Below, one piece after another: positions 41,621 through 50,636 of a stretch of DNA of 64,000 nucleotides. A program made the translations under genes and the position numbers. The notes beneath the pieces were generated by a model that saw only the letters and a list, made by a program, of their open reading frames with translations, was not told the DNA's origin and ran no database searches. The first letter of the stretch is position 1. Each line of letters opens with the position of its first letter. Source of the DNA: JAKAWQ01 sp963745975 (GTDB taxonomy: Bacteria > Pseudomonadota > Alphaproteobacteria > Acetobacterales > Acetobacteraceae); NCBI GenBank assembly GCA_963745975.1, contig CAVUZJ010000005.1:1-64000 (forward strand). The letters are read 5' to 3'.

Positions 41621-43604
41621 CTAAAGCAAGGTGAGAACGAGGATGACGACGAGGAGCAGCCCGATCAGCGCGAGATAGAAGTTGAGATCGCCCGACTGCA
41701 AGGCGCGAAGCTTTCGCGCGACGAAGACGACGGTCCGCTCGATCGGGGCGAAGAGCAGCGGCCCGAACACCGGCGCCACGTCGTGGGTGAATTCGAGCCG
41801 GGTGACGAAGTAGCGGCGGGCGCGCGTCTCGCGCTCGGTCTCCTCGACGGGTCGGTAGATGAAGCTCAGGAAAGTCCGAAGCGCGTTGGAGAAAGTAAGC
41901 GAGGTCGTCGCCGCCGCGACCGGGTCTTGCGGGAGCCCGCCGTACCACACCGGCACGCGGCGCGCGGCGAAGCCGCGCGAAAGGACGAGCGCGCCCACCG
42001 GGACGAGCGCGAGCAGCGGGCCCACGATCACCAGCATCGTGGGCGAGATGAAGGCGAACTTCGCGGTCAGCGGCACCAGCAGCAGCCCGTCATGCATGGA
42101 AGCGGCCGCCGGGCTCGCGAACTCCGCGAGCGTCGCCCAGTTGAGCGCCGGCAGCCATGCCGGCATCCCGACCGCCAGCGCCAGCACGCCCAATCCCAGC
42201 GACCCGGTCGAAAGCGCGATCCCGGGCGGGACGGTGTTGCGCGCGTGATTGCCGTAGCCGAGGACGCCGAGGCCGAAGAGCTTGATGAAGGTAGCAAAAG
42301 CGACCGCCGCGGTGAGCGCAAGCCCAGCGCCGGCAAGCGCGAGTGCGAGCCGCGGCGCCAGCCCGGTCAAATGAAACCCCTGGAAAACGGTCTGGAACAC
42401 GAACCATTCGGAGACGAAGCCGGCCTGGGGCGGCATCGCCGCGAGACTCATCGCGCAGAAGAGCGCGCCCACCCCGAAGATCCACGAGGCGCGCCGGGTG
42501 AGGCTCGCATGGCGGATCGCGTAGGTGCCGCTGGCCCGCGCCGCGCCGTCCGCGGCCAGGAAGAGGCCGCCCTTGGCCAGCGAATGGCCAGCGAGGTGCA
42601 GCAGAGCCACCGTCCAGGCGAGCCCCGCGAGATCGCCCTCGCTCTCGCTGCGGAAAAGCAGCGCCGCACCCAGCATGACCACGGCGATCGCCGCGTTCTC
42701 GGCCGAGGAAAAGGCGAGCAGCGCGCGCCAGTCGTCCGACTGGAAGGCGTAGAGCACCGCAAGCAGGGCCGAGAGCGTGCCGGCCGTGACAACGAGCAGC
42801 CCGACGCCGACCGAGGCCGGGCCCGTCGATCCCGGCAGCCAGCCGAGCGCGGCGTGGCTCAGGCCGAAGAAGGCGGCATTGAGCACCACGCCGGAGAGAA
42901 CGGCGCCCGAGGCGCCGCTGCCGCTCGCATAGGCGCCGGGATACCATTCGTAAAACGGCAGCAGGCCGAGCTTGGCGCCGAAGCCCGCGAGCAGCAGCGC
43001 GCTCACCGCGAAGCGCAGCGCCCCGGGCAGCAGCGGCGCCGCCTGCGCGAAGTCGAGGAAGTCGAGCCCGCCCGCGCGATCGGCAAGCAGAAGCACGCCG
43101 AGCAGGAGCGCCACCGAACCCACCTCCAAGCAGGCCCAGCATGAAGAGCACCGGCGGGCCGGGCGCGGCCGTCAGCCGCTCCGAGAGCAGCATGGCCGCG
43201 CCGCCGAGGCTCATCAGCTCCCAGGCCACGAGAAACGCAGCGCCCTGCTGCAAGCCGAAGACGCCGAGCGCGCCGAGCAGGCTCACCGCAACCCCGAACA
43301 CCCATCCGCCCCGTCCGTGCGGCGCCGGCGTGCCGTTGACGGCGGCAAGCAGAGCCGGGACGAGCCCGAACCCGAACAGCCAGAGCGCCTCCGGGGCCAT
43401 GACGAAGCGGACCGCGGAGCCCGCGAAGGAGAGCGGCAACACGAGGCTCTCCGTGCCGAACGGAATTCCCGCCAGCGCAGCCGCGATCCCCGCCGCGGCG
43501 CCGAGTGCGAGCGCTGCGCGCCCGAGCGCGGCAAGGCCCGCCAGGCCAAGAATCGCCGCGGCGAGCCAGAAGAGCGCCGCCGCGGCGAGCAGGTCATTCG
43601 CCAA
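41621..43604 (-). CDS. hyfB: HyfB-like proton-translocating membrane subunit (one frameshift)
   Basis: Large antiporter-like membrane subunit of about 660 residues (Hyf/HycC and NuoL/M/N family). The N-terminal third (NDLLAAAALFWLAAAILGLA to GPPVLFMLGLLG) and the rest (EVGSVALLLGVLLL, AKLGLLPFYEWYPGAYASGS, AGHSLAKGGLFLAADGAA, MPPQAGFVSEWFVFQ) are in different frames. The frames join at about 43125-43135 in CTTGGAGGTGGG, where one extra G explains the shift. I favour a TTG start at 43604 behind GGGGGAGG; GTG 43631 is the alternative. Conserved Glu and Lys of proton channels are present. Last gene of the Hyf-like operon. Confidence 0.75.
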
Positions 43605-44391
43605 GCCGGCCTCCCCCAATTCGACCGCCACGCACGCGCTGTGGCACGCGCCCCAGGAAAACCAGCAGCGCCTCGATGATCGCCGCCGGGTTGGGCGGAC
43701 ATCCCGGCAAATAGAGATCGACCGGCAGCACGCCCTCGAGCCCGTGGCCGCACGCGTACCCGCCCTCGGCGATGCCGCCCGAAACCGCGCAGGTCCCGAC
43801 TGCCATCACCCAGCGCGGCTCGGGCATCGCCGCGTACGTCGCGCGCAACGGCTCCAGCATCGCATGCGTGACCGGCCCGGTGACCAGCAGAAGGTCCGCC
43901 GATCGCGGCGAGGCGGTGAAGAATATCCCGAGCCGATGGAGGTTGTAGAACGGGTTGTTGAGCGCGCGGAGCTCGAACTCGCAGCCGTTGCACGAGCCCG
44001 CATCGACATGGCGGATATGCAGGCTGCGGCGGAACGCGCCGGTCCCGAGTTGCGGCGCCGGCGCGGATTCGGCGCCGAGCACGAGGTCCTCGCGCCTTCG
44101 CACGCCGAACGCCCAGTCCGAAGAGGGCTGCATCGCCCCGGTGGGGCAGGCTTCCGTGCAGAGCTGGCACACGACGCACCGCCCGTAATCGACGGTGATG
44201 CCGCCGTCCGCGTCCTCGGCGATCGCCGCGGTCGGGCAGGCATCGGCGCAGGCACGGCAGTCGGGCACGCAAAGCGCCGCATCGAATCGCGGCATGCCGA
44301 GGAGGCCCTCCTGCCCGTCCTTGCCGCCGGGCGCGGGCCAGGCGGTGGTGACCTTGCCTTGCCCGAGCCCGAAGAAGGTCCAGAACGCCAT
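43594..44391 (-). CDS. hyfI: HyfH/HyfI-like fused ferredoxin and NuoB-type subunit
   Basis: A 265-residue fusion. Residues 30-95 hold two [4Fe-4S] ferredoxin motifs (CVPDCRACADACP and CVVCQLCTEACP). From about 125 follows a NuoB/HyfI-like small subunit with the N2-type cluster ligands in VDAGSCNGCEFELRAL, VGTCAVSGGIAEGG and YLPGCPPNP. Separate genes encode these modules in E. coli Hyf. The subunit would pass electrons to the large subunit encoded upstream. Stop overlaps the start of hyfB. Confidence 0.85.
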   Translation of the reverse strand: MAFWTFFGLGQGKVTTAWPAPGGKDGQEGLLGMPRFDAALCVPDCRACADACPTAAIAEDADGGITVDYGRCVVCQLCTEACPTGAMQPSSDWAFGVRRREDLVLGAESAPAPQLGTGAFRRSLHIRHVDAGSCNGCEFELRALNNPFYNLHRLGIFFTASPRSADLLLVTGPVTHAMLEPLRATYAAMPEPRWVMAVGTCAVSGGIAEGGYACGHGLEGVLPVDLYLPGCPPNPAAIIEALLVFLGRVPQRVRGGRIGGGRLGE

Positions 44392-44400
44392 TGCGATTTC

Positions 44401-45887
44401 CTAACGATCGCAACCGGCGATGGTGAGGCCGAAGCTCGCCTCGTTGATCGCGTAGTCCATCATGTTCGTCTCATGGACGGTGAAGGGAAAGGCGCGCCAG
44501 TTGGAGAACGAGGGCGACTTGATCTTCACCCGCGCGAGCCGTCCGTCGGCCCCGATATGGACGGCGTAGAAGAGCGTGCCGCGCGGCGATTCCGCCCACC
44601 CCAGCCCCTCGCTGCCCGGCGGCGGCACCGCGGCGGCCGCCACCGGCCCGTCCGGCAACAGCAGCAGCACGCGCTGCATCAAGGCGAGACTGGCGCCGAT
44701 CTCGCCGGTCCGCACCTTGGCGCGCGCCTCGGCATCGCCCGCCTGCTCGACGGGGACCTCGAACTCGAGCGCACCATAGGCGGCATAGGGATGATCGCGG
44801 CGAAGGTCGCGGTCGAGGCCGGACGCGCGGTCGACCGGCCCTGTCGCGCCCTGGTCGAAGGCGACCTCGCGTTCGAGGATGCCGGTCCCGATCAACCGGT
44901 CGAGATAGCTCTCGGAACGCTCGAGCAGCCTCGCGTAAGCCCCGATCTCCTCGCGCAGCGCCTCGAGCGCCTCGCCGAGCCATGGCTTCGGGTCGAGGTC
45001 GCGGCGCAGTCCGCCCGGCACCAGCAGGCTGCGCAGGAACCGGCTCCCGGTAAGCCGGGCGTTGATCTGCTTGGCGCGCTCCTCGAGCAGCTTGCCCTGC
45101 GCCTCGCCCACCTTGAGCGTCGTCGTGCCGGCGAGATGTCCGAGATAATGAAGATGATTGTAGAGTCGCTCGAGCTCGGCGAGCAGCACCCGCAAGGCCG
45201 GCCGCCCGTGGCGGCACGATGCACTCGGCCGCCGCCTCCACGGCCTGGCAATAGGCGAGCGCATGGGCGAGGCTGCCGACGCCCGAGACCCGCTCGGCGA
45301 GCACGACGCCCGCCGCCGGCGTGCGCCCCTCGAACCTTTTCTCCATCCCGCGATGCTTGAAGAAGAGGCTCGGCTGATAGTGGATGATCCGCTCGCCGAG
45401 ATAGAAGAAAAGGAATTCCGCCGATTCGAAGACATCGGCGCGCACCGGCCCGAACGGCAGCTCCTGCACCTCGGGCGCGTCGATCTGCCGGCGCGCGATG
45501 GCGCCGGCTTCCCGTCGGAACCAGCGCCTCGCCGCGCGCCGCGGGCGAGAAGGGAGGCGGCGCAGGCGGAATGCCCTCATGCAGCACGAGGCGATAGGGC
45601 TCGGGGTTGCCGCGGAACGGCAAGCCGAAAAGATCCATGATCTCGCGCTCGTACCAGCCGAACAACGGTGCAAGATCGGCGAGGCTCGCCATCTCCTCCC
45701 CCGGCGTGCAGCGCCACATGCGGAAACCCTCACGCCCTGCGGGAGTGGCGAGATAGCGGAGCTCGAGGCGGCCCGGCTCGGGGTGCCAGGCATAGATCAT
45801 CTGCGCCCGCCCGCCCGCTTCCAACAATCCTTCAAGGGCCGGGCGCACTTCATGAGGCGCGGCGTCAGCGACCACGGTTCCCTTCAT
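44401..45887 (-). CDS. hyfG: HyfG-like large subunit without [NiFe] ligands (two frameshifts)
   Basis: Fused NuoC/NuoD-like large subunit of about 490 residues spread over three frames. An N-terminal NuoC part (45887 to about 45540; LFGWYEREIMDLFGLPFRGN) is followed by a middle part to about 45200 (ADVFESAEFLFFYLGERIIH, LFFKHRGMEKRFEG). A C-terminal part ends at 44401 (LLAELERLYNHLHYLGHLAG, EVAFDQGATGPVDRASGLDR). At the position of the hydrogenase L1 motif RxCGxC it reads ERVSGVGSLAHA, and the C-terminus ends FGLTIAGCDR instead of DPCxxC. It cannot carry a [NiFe] centre. ATG 45887 overlaps the hyfF stop. Confidence 0.75.
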
Positions 45888-47344
45888 CGCACGCCGCCGA
45901 GCGTATGCGCGATCGTCGCGAAATAGCTCCAGAGCGCGTCGGGCCACCAGAGTCCGAGCAGCAGCACGGGCGCGAGTGCGAACCACATCGGCACCGTGCA
46001 CCAGGCGCTGAGCCTTGCCGCCTCCGCCCCGCCGGGCACCGCGGGCTCATAGTACATGACACGGAAATGATTGAGGAAGCCGATGAAGATCACGATCAGC
46101 AGCACGCACATGATGAGCACCGGAAGAACGTGCCCCCCCGCGAGCCCGCCGCGCAGGATGGAGAATTCGGCCTGGAAGAGCCCGAAGGGCGGCGCCCCGG
46201 TGATCGCCACCGCGCCGGCCAGCCAGAGCGCGCCCATCACGGGAAAGCGCAGGCCCACGCCGCCTATCTCGCCGATCTCCTTCGTCCCGAAGCTCCGCAT
46301 CACATTGCCCGCGCCGAAGAACATCAGCGATTTGTTCAGCGAATGATTGAGCATGTGATAGAGCGCGCCGGCGATGCCGAACGGGCCGCCGAAGCCGAAC
46401 CCGAGCGCGATCACGCCCATATGCTCGACGCTCGAATAGGCCATCAGCCGCTTGATGCCTTCCTGGCGAACGATGAAGAACGCGGCGACGAAGAGCGAGA
46501 ACGCCCCGAGCCCGATCAGCACGCCATGCGAGATCCGTCCCACCCCGGCGGCATCCGCAACCACGAGGTAGCGCAGGATGCCGCCCATGGCGGTGTTGAG
46601 CAGCGCGCCCGAGAGCATCGCCGAAACCGGCGCCGGGCCCTCGCTGTGCGCATCGGGAAGCCAGGTGTGCATCGGCGCCAGCCCGACCTTGGTCCCGAAG
46701 CCGATCAGCACCAGGAGGAAGGAAAGCAGCGCCAGCATGGGATTGAGGTGCGGCGCGATCCGCGCGAGCGACGCCCAGGTCATGTCATAGCGCGCGCCGA
46801 GCACGAAGCTGCCGTTCCAGTAGGCGAGCACGGTGCCGAGCAGGGCGAGGCTGAGGCCGCCGGAGACGATGATGATGTATTTCCACCCCGCCTCGATCGC
46901 CTCTGGCGCGTGCTCGAAGGCGACCAGGAAGGTGCTGACGAGCGTCGTGAGCTCGATCGCGATCCAGTAGAGGCCCGGATTGTTCATCATCGGCGCGATC
47001 AGCATCGAAAGCCCGAAAGCGGCGAAGAGCGCATAGAATCGCGGCAGCCGCTCGTCCTCGCCGAGCATGCGCATGTAGCCGACGGCGTAGATCGAGGCGA
47101 GCAGATAGACGATGCTGGTGCAAAGCCCGATCCAGGCGCCCAAGGGGTCGATGATGAGCGCGCTGCCCCAGAAGACATGCGGGCCGCGCATCGCCGTGAG
47201 CACCGGCAGCGGCAATGTCGCCAGGAACGCGATCACGGCCGCCGCGAGATTGAAAAGCTCCGCGAGCCTCGGCCGCCGGGTGACGCCGATCAATAGGATC
47301 GCCGCAACCGGCGCCAGCACCGCGATCAGGGCAAGCCCGAGCAT
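45884..47344 (-). CDS. hyfF: HyfF-like proton-translocating membrane subunit
   Basis: A 486-residue antiporter-like subunit with about 14 membrane helices. The helix-7/8 region GFGTKVGLAPMHTWLPDAHS and the DAHSEGPAPVSAMLSGALLN motif are typical of NuoL/M/HyfF. Others are LMAYSSVEHMGVIALGFGFG and LNHSLNKSLMFFGAGNV with the channel Lys/His. Intact, unlike the two other large subunits of the complex. Lies between hyfE (3 bp gap) and hyfG (overlap). Confidence 0.9.
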   Translation of the reverse strand: MLGLALIAVLAPVAAILLIGVTRRPRLAELFNLAAAVIAFLATLPLPVLTAMRGPHVFWGSALIIDPLGAWIGLCTSIVYLLASIYAVGYMRMLGEDERLPRFYALFAAFGLSMLIAPMMNNPGLYWIAIELTTLVSTFLVAFEHAPEAIEAGWKYIIIVSGGLSLALLGTVLAYWNGSFVLGARYDMTWASLARIAPHLNPMLALLSFLLVLIGFGTKVGLAPMHTWLPDAHSEGPAPVSAMLSGALLNTAMGGILRYLVVADAAGVGRISHGVLIGLGAFSLFVAAFFIVRQEGIKRLMAYSSVEHMGVIALGFGFGGPFGIAGALYHMLNHSLNKSLMFFGAGNVMRSFGTKEIGEIGGVGLRFPVMGALWLAGAVAITGAPPFGLFQAEFSILRGGLAGGHVLPVLIMCVLLIVIFIGFLNHFRVMYYEPAVPGGAEAARLSAWCTVPMWFALAPVLLLGLWWPDALWSYFATIAHTLGGVR

Positions 47345-47347
47345 CGC

Positions 47348-48028
47348 TCAGCCCACCAGCCGGCGCAGCTCGCGGCTGCTCGTCGTGCCGGCGTGCGCCA
47401 TCAGGTAGCGCACCAGCACGCCGAAGCACGCAACCACGATCAGCAGATCGAAGAGGATGACGACCTCGAGCAAAAGCGGCATCCCGGGCACGAGAATCTG
47501 CGAGCCCAAGAAGATGCCGTTCTCCAGGATCAGCAGGCCGAGGATCTGGCTGATCGCCTCCTGCCGCGCCGCGAGAATGAGGAAGCCGATCAGCTTCATC
47601 GAGAGCATGACGGTGAGCGCGAGTGCGGCGATCGTGCCCGCCAGGTTCAGCTCCGCCGAAATGCTGTGCGCGACCACAAGCGCGAAGACGACGCTGAGCG
47701 CTCCGACGACCAGCGCGGAACTCGGCCGAAGCACCTCGTGCAACTCGCGCGGCACGCTGAGCCGGCGGATGATGCGCAGCAAAAGATAGGGCAGCAGCAG
47801 CCCGCGAAACAGGAAGGTGAGGATCGCGATCAGATAGAGCTCGGGAAAATGGGCGTAGTAGCCGACGCTCGCCGAAAGGATGGCGATCAGCCAGGACTGG
47901 GCGCCGAACGCATAGAGATAATGCCGCAGCCACCGCGAGCCCAGCATGACGAAGGAAAGGAGCAGGCTCGCGATCGCGATCAGGCTGAAGACGGAGGAGG
48001 CGAGGGGGTCGAGATGAGCGAGCAGCAC
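47348..48028 (-). CDS. hyfE: HyfE-like membrane subunit
   Basis: A 226-residue, six- to seven-helix protein of the HyfE/NuoK-like type: FRGLLLPYLLLRIIRRLSVP, VMLSMKLIGFLILAARQEAI, ILGLLILENGIFLGSQILV with the Glu of helix IV. GTG 48028 lies 6 bp after the hyfC stop. Supplies membrane proton-path residues between HyfC and HyfF in the complex. Confidence 0.85.
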   Translation of the reverse strand: MLLAHLDPLASSVFSLIAIASLLLSFVMLGSRWLRHYLYAFGAQSWLIAILSASVGYYAHFPELYLIAILTFLFRGLLLPYLLLRIIRRLSVPRELHEVLRPSSALVVGALSVVFALVVAHSISAELNLAGTIAALALTVMLSMKLIGFLILAARQEAISQILGLLILENGIFLGSQILVPGMPLLLEVVILFDLLIVVACFGVLVRYLMAHAGTTSSRELRRLVG

Positions 48029-48033
48029 GTGCG

Positions 48034-49020
48034 TCAGCTCAGCTGCGAACCGATGATGGAAAGCACCGCCAGCAAAAAGGACGCGGCAAGCGGTTCCTGG
48101 TAGCGATAGAAGCGAAGCCGCGACTGGGAGGTCTCCACGAAGACGACCGCGCAGGCAACCAGCGTGAATTTCAGCATGAGCGCGACCGAAGCAGCCACGG
48201 CACCAACCGCGGTGCCCTTCACCGAGAGCCCCCAGGGCAGGAAGAGCACGTTGCAGAAGATCGTATAGAGGATGAACTGCTTCATCATCCCCGCCCAGCG
48301 CAGCAGGGCGAGCAGCGGTCCCGCATATTCGAGGATGCGGGCCTCCTCGATCATATAGACCTCGATATGCGTCGCCGAATGGATCGGCAGCCGGTCCGTC
48401 TCGGTCAGCAGCAAAATGAAGAACGCGGCGACCAGGAAGAGATGCTGCGGGCTCCAATACGCCGCCGGGCTGGCGACGAGCAGGTGGTTGACGACGAAGG
48501 GCAGCATCGCCTTGGCGAGCAGCGTGATCCCGATGAAGACAAGGATCAGCGTGGGCTCGGCAAGGATCGTCACCATCACGGCCCGGCTCGAGCCGATGCC
48601 GCCATAGGCGCTCCCGCTGTCGAGCCCGGCCAGCACAATCATGAACGAGCCGAGCGTGAGGATTAGCCCGCCGCCCAGGATATCGCCCATGTCGGAGAGC
48701 GGCAGCGGATAGTTGGTGAGCACCGGGATCAGGATCGGCACGATCATCATGCAGGTGAAGGCGGTGATCGGCGCCGCCCAGAACAGCCACGAGGCCGTCT
48801 CCGGCATAATGTTCCGCTTGTGGAACAACTTCCAAAGGTCGCGGTAAGGCTGGAAGATGCCCGGCCCCTGCCCGCGCTCGATGCGCTCCTCGAACTGATG
48901 AACGATGCCCTGCAGCAACGGCGCCAGCACCAGCACAGCCAGCACCTGCGCGATTTGCAGAAGACTATCGCGGAACGCCAAAAACCCCTCCGTCGCACGG
49001 ACTTCCAACGGAGGAGTCAT
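48034..49020 (-). CDS. hyfC: HyfC-like (NuoH-type) membrane subunit
   Basis: A 328-residue NuoH-like subunit with about eight helices, first gene of the operon. Conserved cytoplasmic-loop motifs are GPGIFQPYRDLWKLFHKRNI, GIGSSRAVMVTILAEP, LTETDRLPIHSATHIEVYMI and EYAGPLLALLRWAGMMKQFI. This loop is where the quinone-like cavity and the hydrophilic arm meet in complex I. The 80 bp upstream show no clear promoter or FNR-type box. Followed by hyfE, hyfF, hyfG, hyfI, hyfB on the minus strand. Confidence 0.9.
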   Translation of the reverse strand: MTPPLEVRATEGFLAFRDSLLQIAQVLAVLVLAPLLQGIVHQFEERIERGQGPGIFQPYRDLWKLFHKRNIMPETASWLFWAAPITAFTCMMIVPILIPVLTNYPLPLSDMGDILGGGLILTLGSFMIVLAGLDSGSAYGGIGSSRAVMVTILAEPTLILVFIGITLLAKAMLPFVVNHLLVASPAAYWSPQHLFLVAAFFILLLTETDRLPIHSATHIEVYMIEEARILEYAGPLLALLRWAGMMKQFILYTIFCNVLFLPWGLSVKGTAVGAVAASVALMLKFTLVACAVVFVETSQSRLRFYRYQEPLAASFLLAVLSIIGSQLS

Positions 49021-49100
49021 CAGCCCCGCGGGCGGTTACAAGGTGGACCCCATCACCTCCGCTCCATGAAGGCGGAACCGCCGCGCGCTGTCAAGGAAGG

Positions 49101-49296
49101 CCAAGGGGGCTCTGCCCCCTTGGAACCCCCGCCAAGGGCTGAGCCCTTGGAACCCGTTCGTTTTGGCGGCCGCTGAGGGCCGGTTTGGCTTTGCGCAGCA
49201 TGCGCAAAGCCAAACCGGCCCTCAGCGGCCGCCAAGAGAATGGATTGCAAAGGCTCCGCCTTTGCCAGGGGGTCCAGGGGGACAGCGTCCCCCTGG
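49101..49296. repeat. 196-bp multi-hairpin repeat, copy 1
   Basis: Five consecutive hairpins: CCAAGGGGGC/GCCCCCTTGG (49101-49123); CCAAGGGC/GCCCTTGG (49132-49150); a perfect palindrome with 35-bp arms (49163-49197 with 49201-49235, 3-nt loop); GCAAAGGC/GCCTTTGC (49247-49265); and CCAGGGGGAC/GTCCCCCTGG (49274-49296). It sits between hyfC and the FAD oxidoreductase, ending 3 bp before the latter's stop. A second copy is at 58635-58829 with a different central palindrome. Confidence 0.8.
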
Positions 49297-49299
49297 TCT

Positions 49300-50628
49300 T
49301 CATAGCAACGGCGAGGGCTGCGGGCGCGAGCCGTCGGTGAAGCGGGAGAACCGGAACGGTGTTGGATCGACCACCGGCGTATCGCCGCTCACGAGGTCGG
49401 CCGCCAGTCGGCCGGCGCCGGGGCCGATGCCGAATCCGTGCCCCGAGAAGCCGGTGGCGATGAAGAAGCCCGGCACCGCATCGACGGGCGAGATCACCGG
49501 CACCGCGTCCGGCGTTACGTCGATCGCCCCGCCCCATGTCTCGGCCACGCGGAGGTTGCGGAACACCGGGAAGGTGGTGCCGATATTCTTCCGCGCCTGG
49601 GCGAGAATGGCCTCATCGGGCGCGGGGTCGAGCGTGCGCACGCGCTCGAACGGCGTCGTCTCGTCGAGCGCCCACTTCCGTTTCGTCCGCCACGCGTCGA
49701 TGAAGGGGCGGCCGATGCGCAGCCGCAGCGACCGGCGCTCGAGGCGGAGCGCCGGGAGGAAATCGGCGAAGAAGCGCAACGCGTCGGGCGTGAGATCGAA
49801 GCGGTTGCTGCTCCAGCTCGCCACCGTGTAGCCGCCGTCGAGGCGCTTGCGGAACCCGAAGCCGTCGCCTGCGGCCGAGATGTCCGGCCCGCCGTCGAGC
49901 TTCTCGGTGCGCATCACCGCGGAGACGACGCGGAGCTGCGGCAGCCGCAGCCCGAGATTGCCGGTGAAGAGGCGCGACCACACCCCGCCCGCCAGCACCA
50001 CCCGCTCGCAGGCGATCCGTCCCTTCTCGGTCACCGCGGCGCTGACGCGCCCGCCCGTCGTCTCGATGCCGCGCACCGCGCATCGCGTGAGGATGGTGGC
50101 GCCCAGCCGCCGCGCCGCCTCGGCGATCGCCGGTGCTGCCTTGGTGGGCTCGGCGCGCCCGTCGCTCGGCGTGTAGAGCCCGCCCGCCCACTCGCCCTCG
50201 ATCGCGGGGTAGAGGGACTTGAGATCGGCCCTGGAAAGCAGCCGGCTGTCGAGCTGGTAGGGGCGCGCATGCTCGAGCCACGCCTCGCGCCTTTCCATCT
50301 CCGCCTGCGTCTTGCAGAGATAGACGATCCCGCAGCGGCGGAATCCCGTTTCGGCCTCGGTGAGCGCGTTCATCTCGCCCCAGAGACGGAGGCTTTCGGC
50401 CGCGAGCGGGATCTCGCGCGGATCGCGCCCCATCTTGCGGCACCAGCCCCAGTTGCGGCTCGACTGTTCGGCCCCGATCTCGCCCTTCTCGCAAAGGACC
50501 ACGGGCACTCCCTTGCGGGCGAGGAAGAAGGCGGTCGCGGTGCCGATGATGCCGCCGCCGATCACGAGGACGGCGGTCTTTTCGGGCAGGCTCGGATCCG
50601 AGCGTACCGGATCGACGCGGGGCGCCAT
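49300..50628 (-). CDS. FAD-dependent amine/amino-acid oxidoreductase (DAO family)
   Basis: A 442-residue DAO-type flavoprotein. The N-terminal Rossmann motif is VLVIGGGIIGTATAFFLARK with a Glu at the end of strand 2 (LCEKGEIGAEQSSRNWGWCR). The C-terminal flavin site is TGFSGHGFGIGPGAGRLAAD. Similar proteins oxidise D-amino acids, sarcosine or related secondary amines. GGGAGG precedes ATG 50628. It lies just downstream of the degP-like gene on the same strand with a 9-bp gap. Confidence 0.88.
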   Translation of the reverse strand: MAPRVDPVRSDPSLPEKTAVLVIGGGIIGTATAFFLARKGVPVVLCEKGEIGAEQSSRNWGWCRKMGRDPREIPLAAESLRLWGEMNALTEAETGFRRCGIVYLCKTQAEMERREAWLEHARPYQLDSRLLSRADLKSLYPAIEGEWAGGLYTPSDGRAEPTKAAPAIAEAARRLGATILTRCAVRGIETTGGRVSAAVTEKGRIACERVVLAGGVWSRLFTGNLGLRLPQLRVVSAVMRTEKLDGGPDISAAGDGFGFRKRLDGGYTVASWSSNRFDLTPDALRFFADFLPALRLERRSLRLRIGRPFIDAWRTKRKWALDETTPFERVRTLDPAPDEAILAQARKNIGTTFPVFRNLRVAETWGGAIDVTPDAVPVISPVDAVPGFFIATGFSGHGFGIGPGAGRLAADLVSGDTPVVDPTPFRFSRFTDGSRPQPSPLL

Positions 50629-50636
50629 CCTCCCAG

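Noticed and set aside
41607..41700. Fluoride riboswitch before crcB
   Set aside because: The upstream bases code for the end of HyfB and show none of the conserved riboswitch segments.
41621..49020. A hydrogenase-4 or formate hydrogenlyase
   Set aside because: The large subunit lacks both cysteine pairs for the [NiFe] centre and there are no maturation genes in the window.
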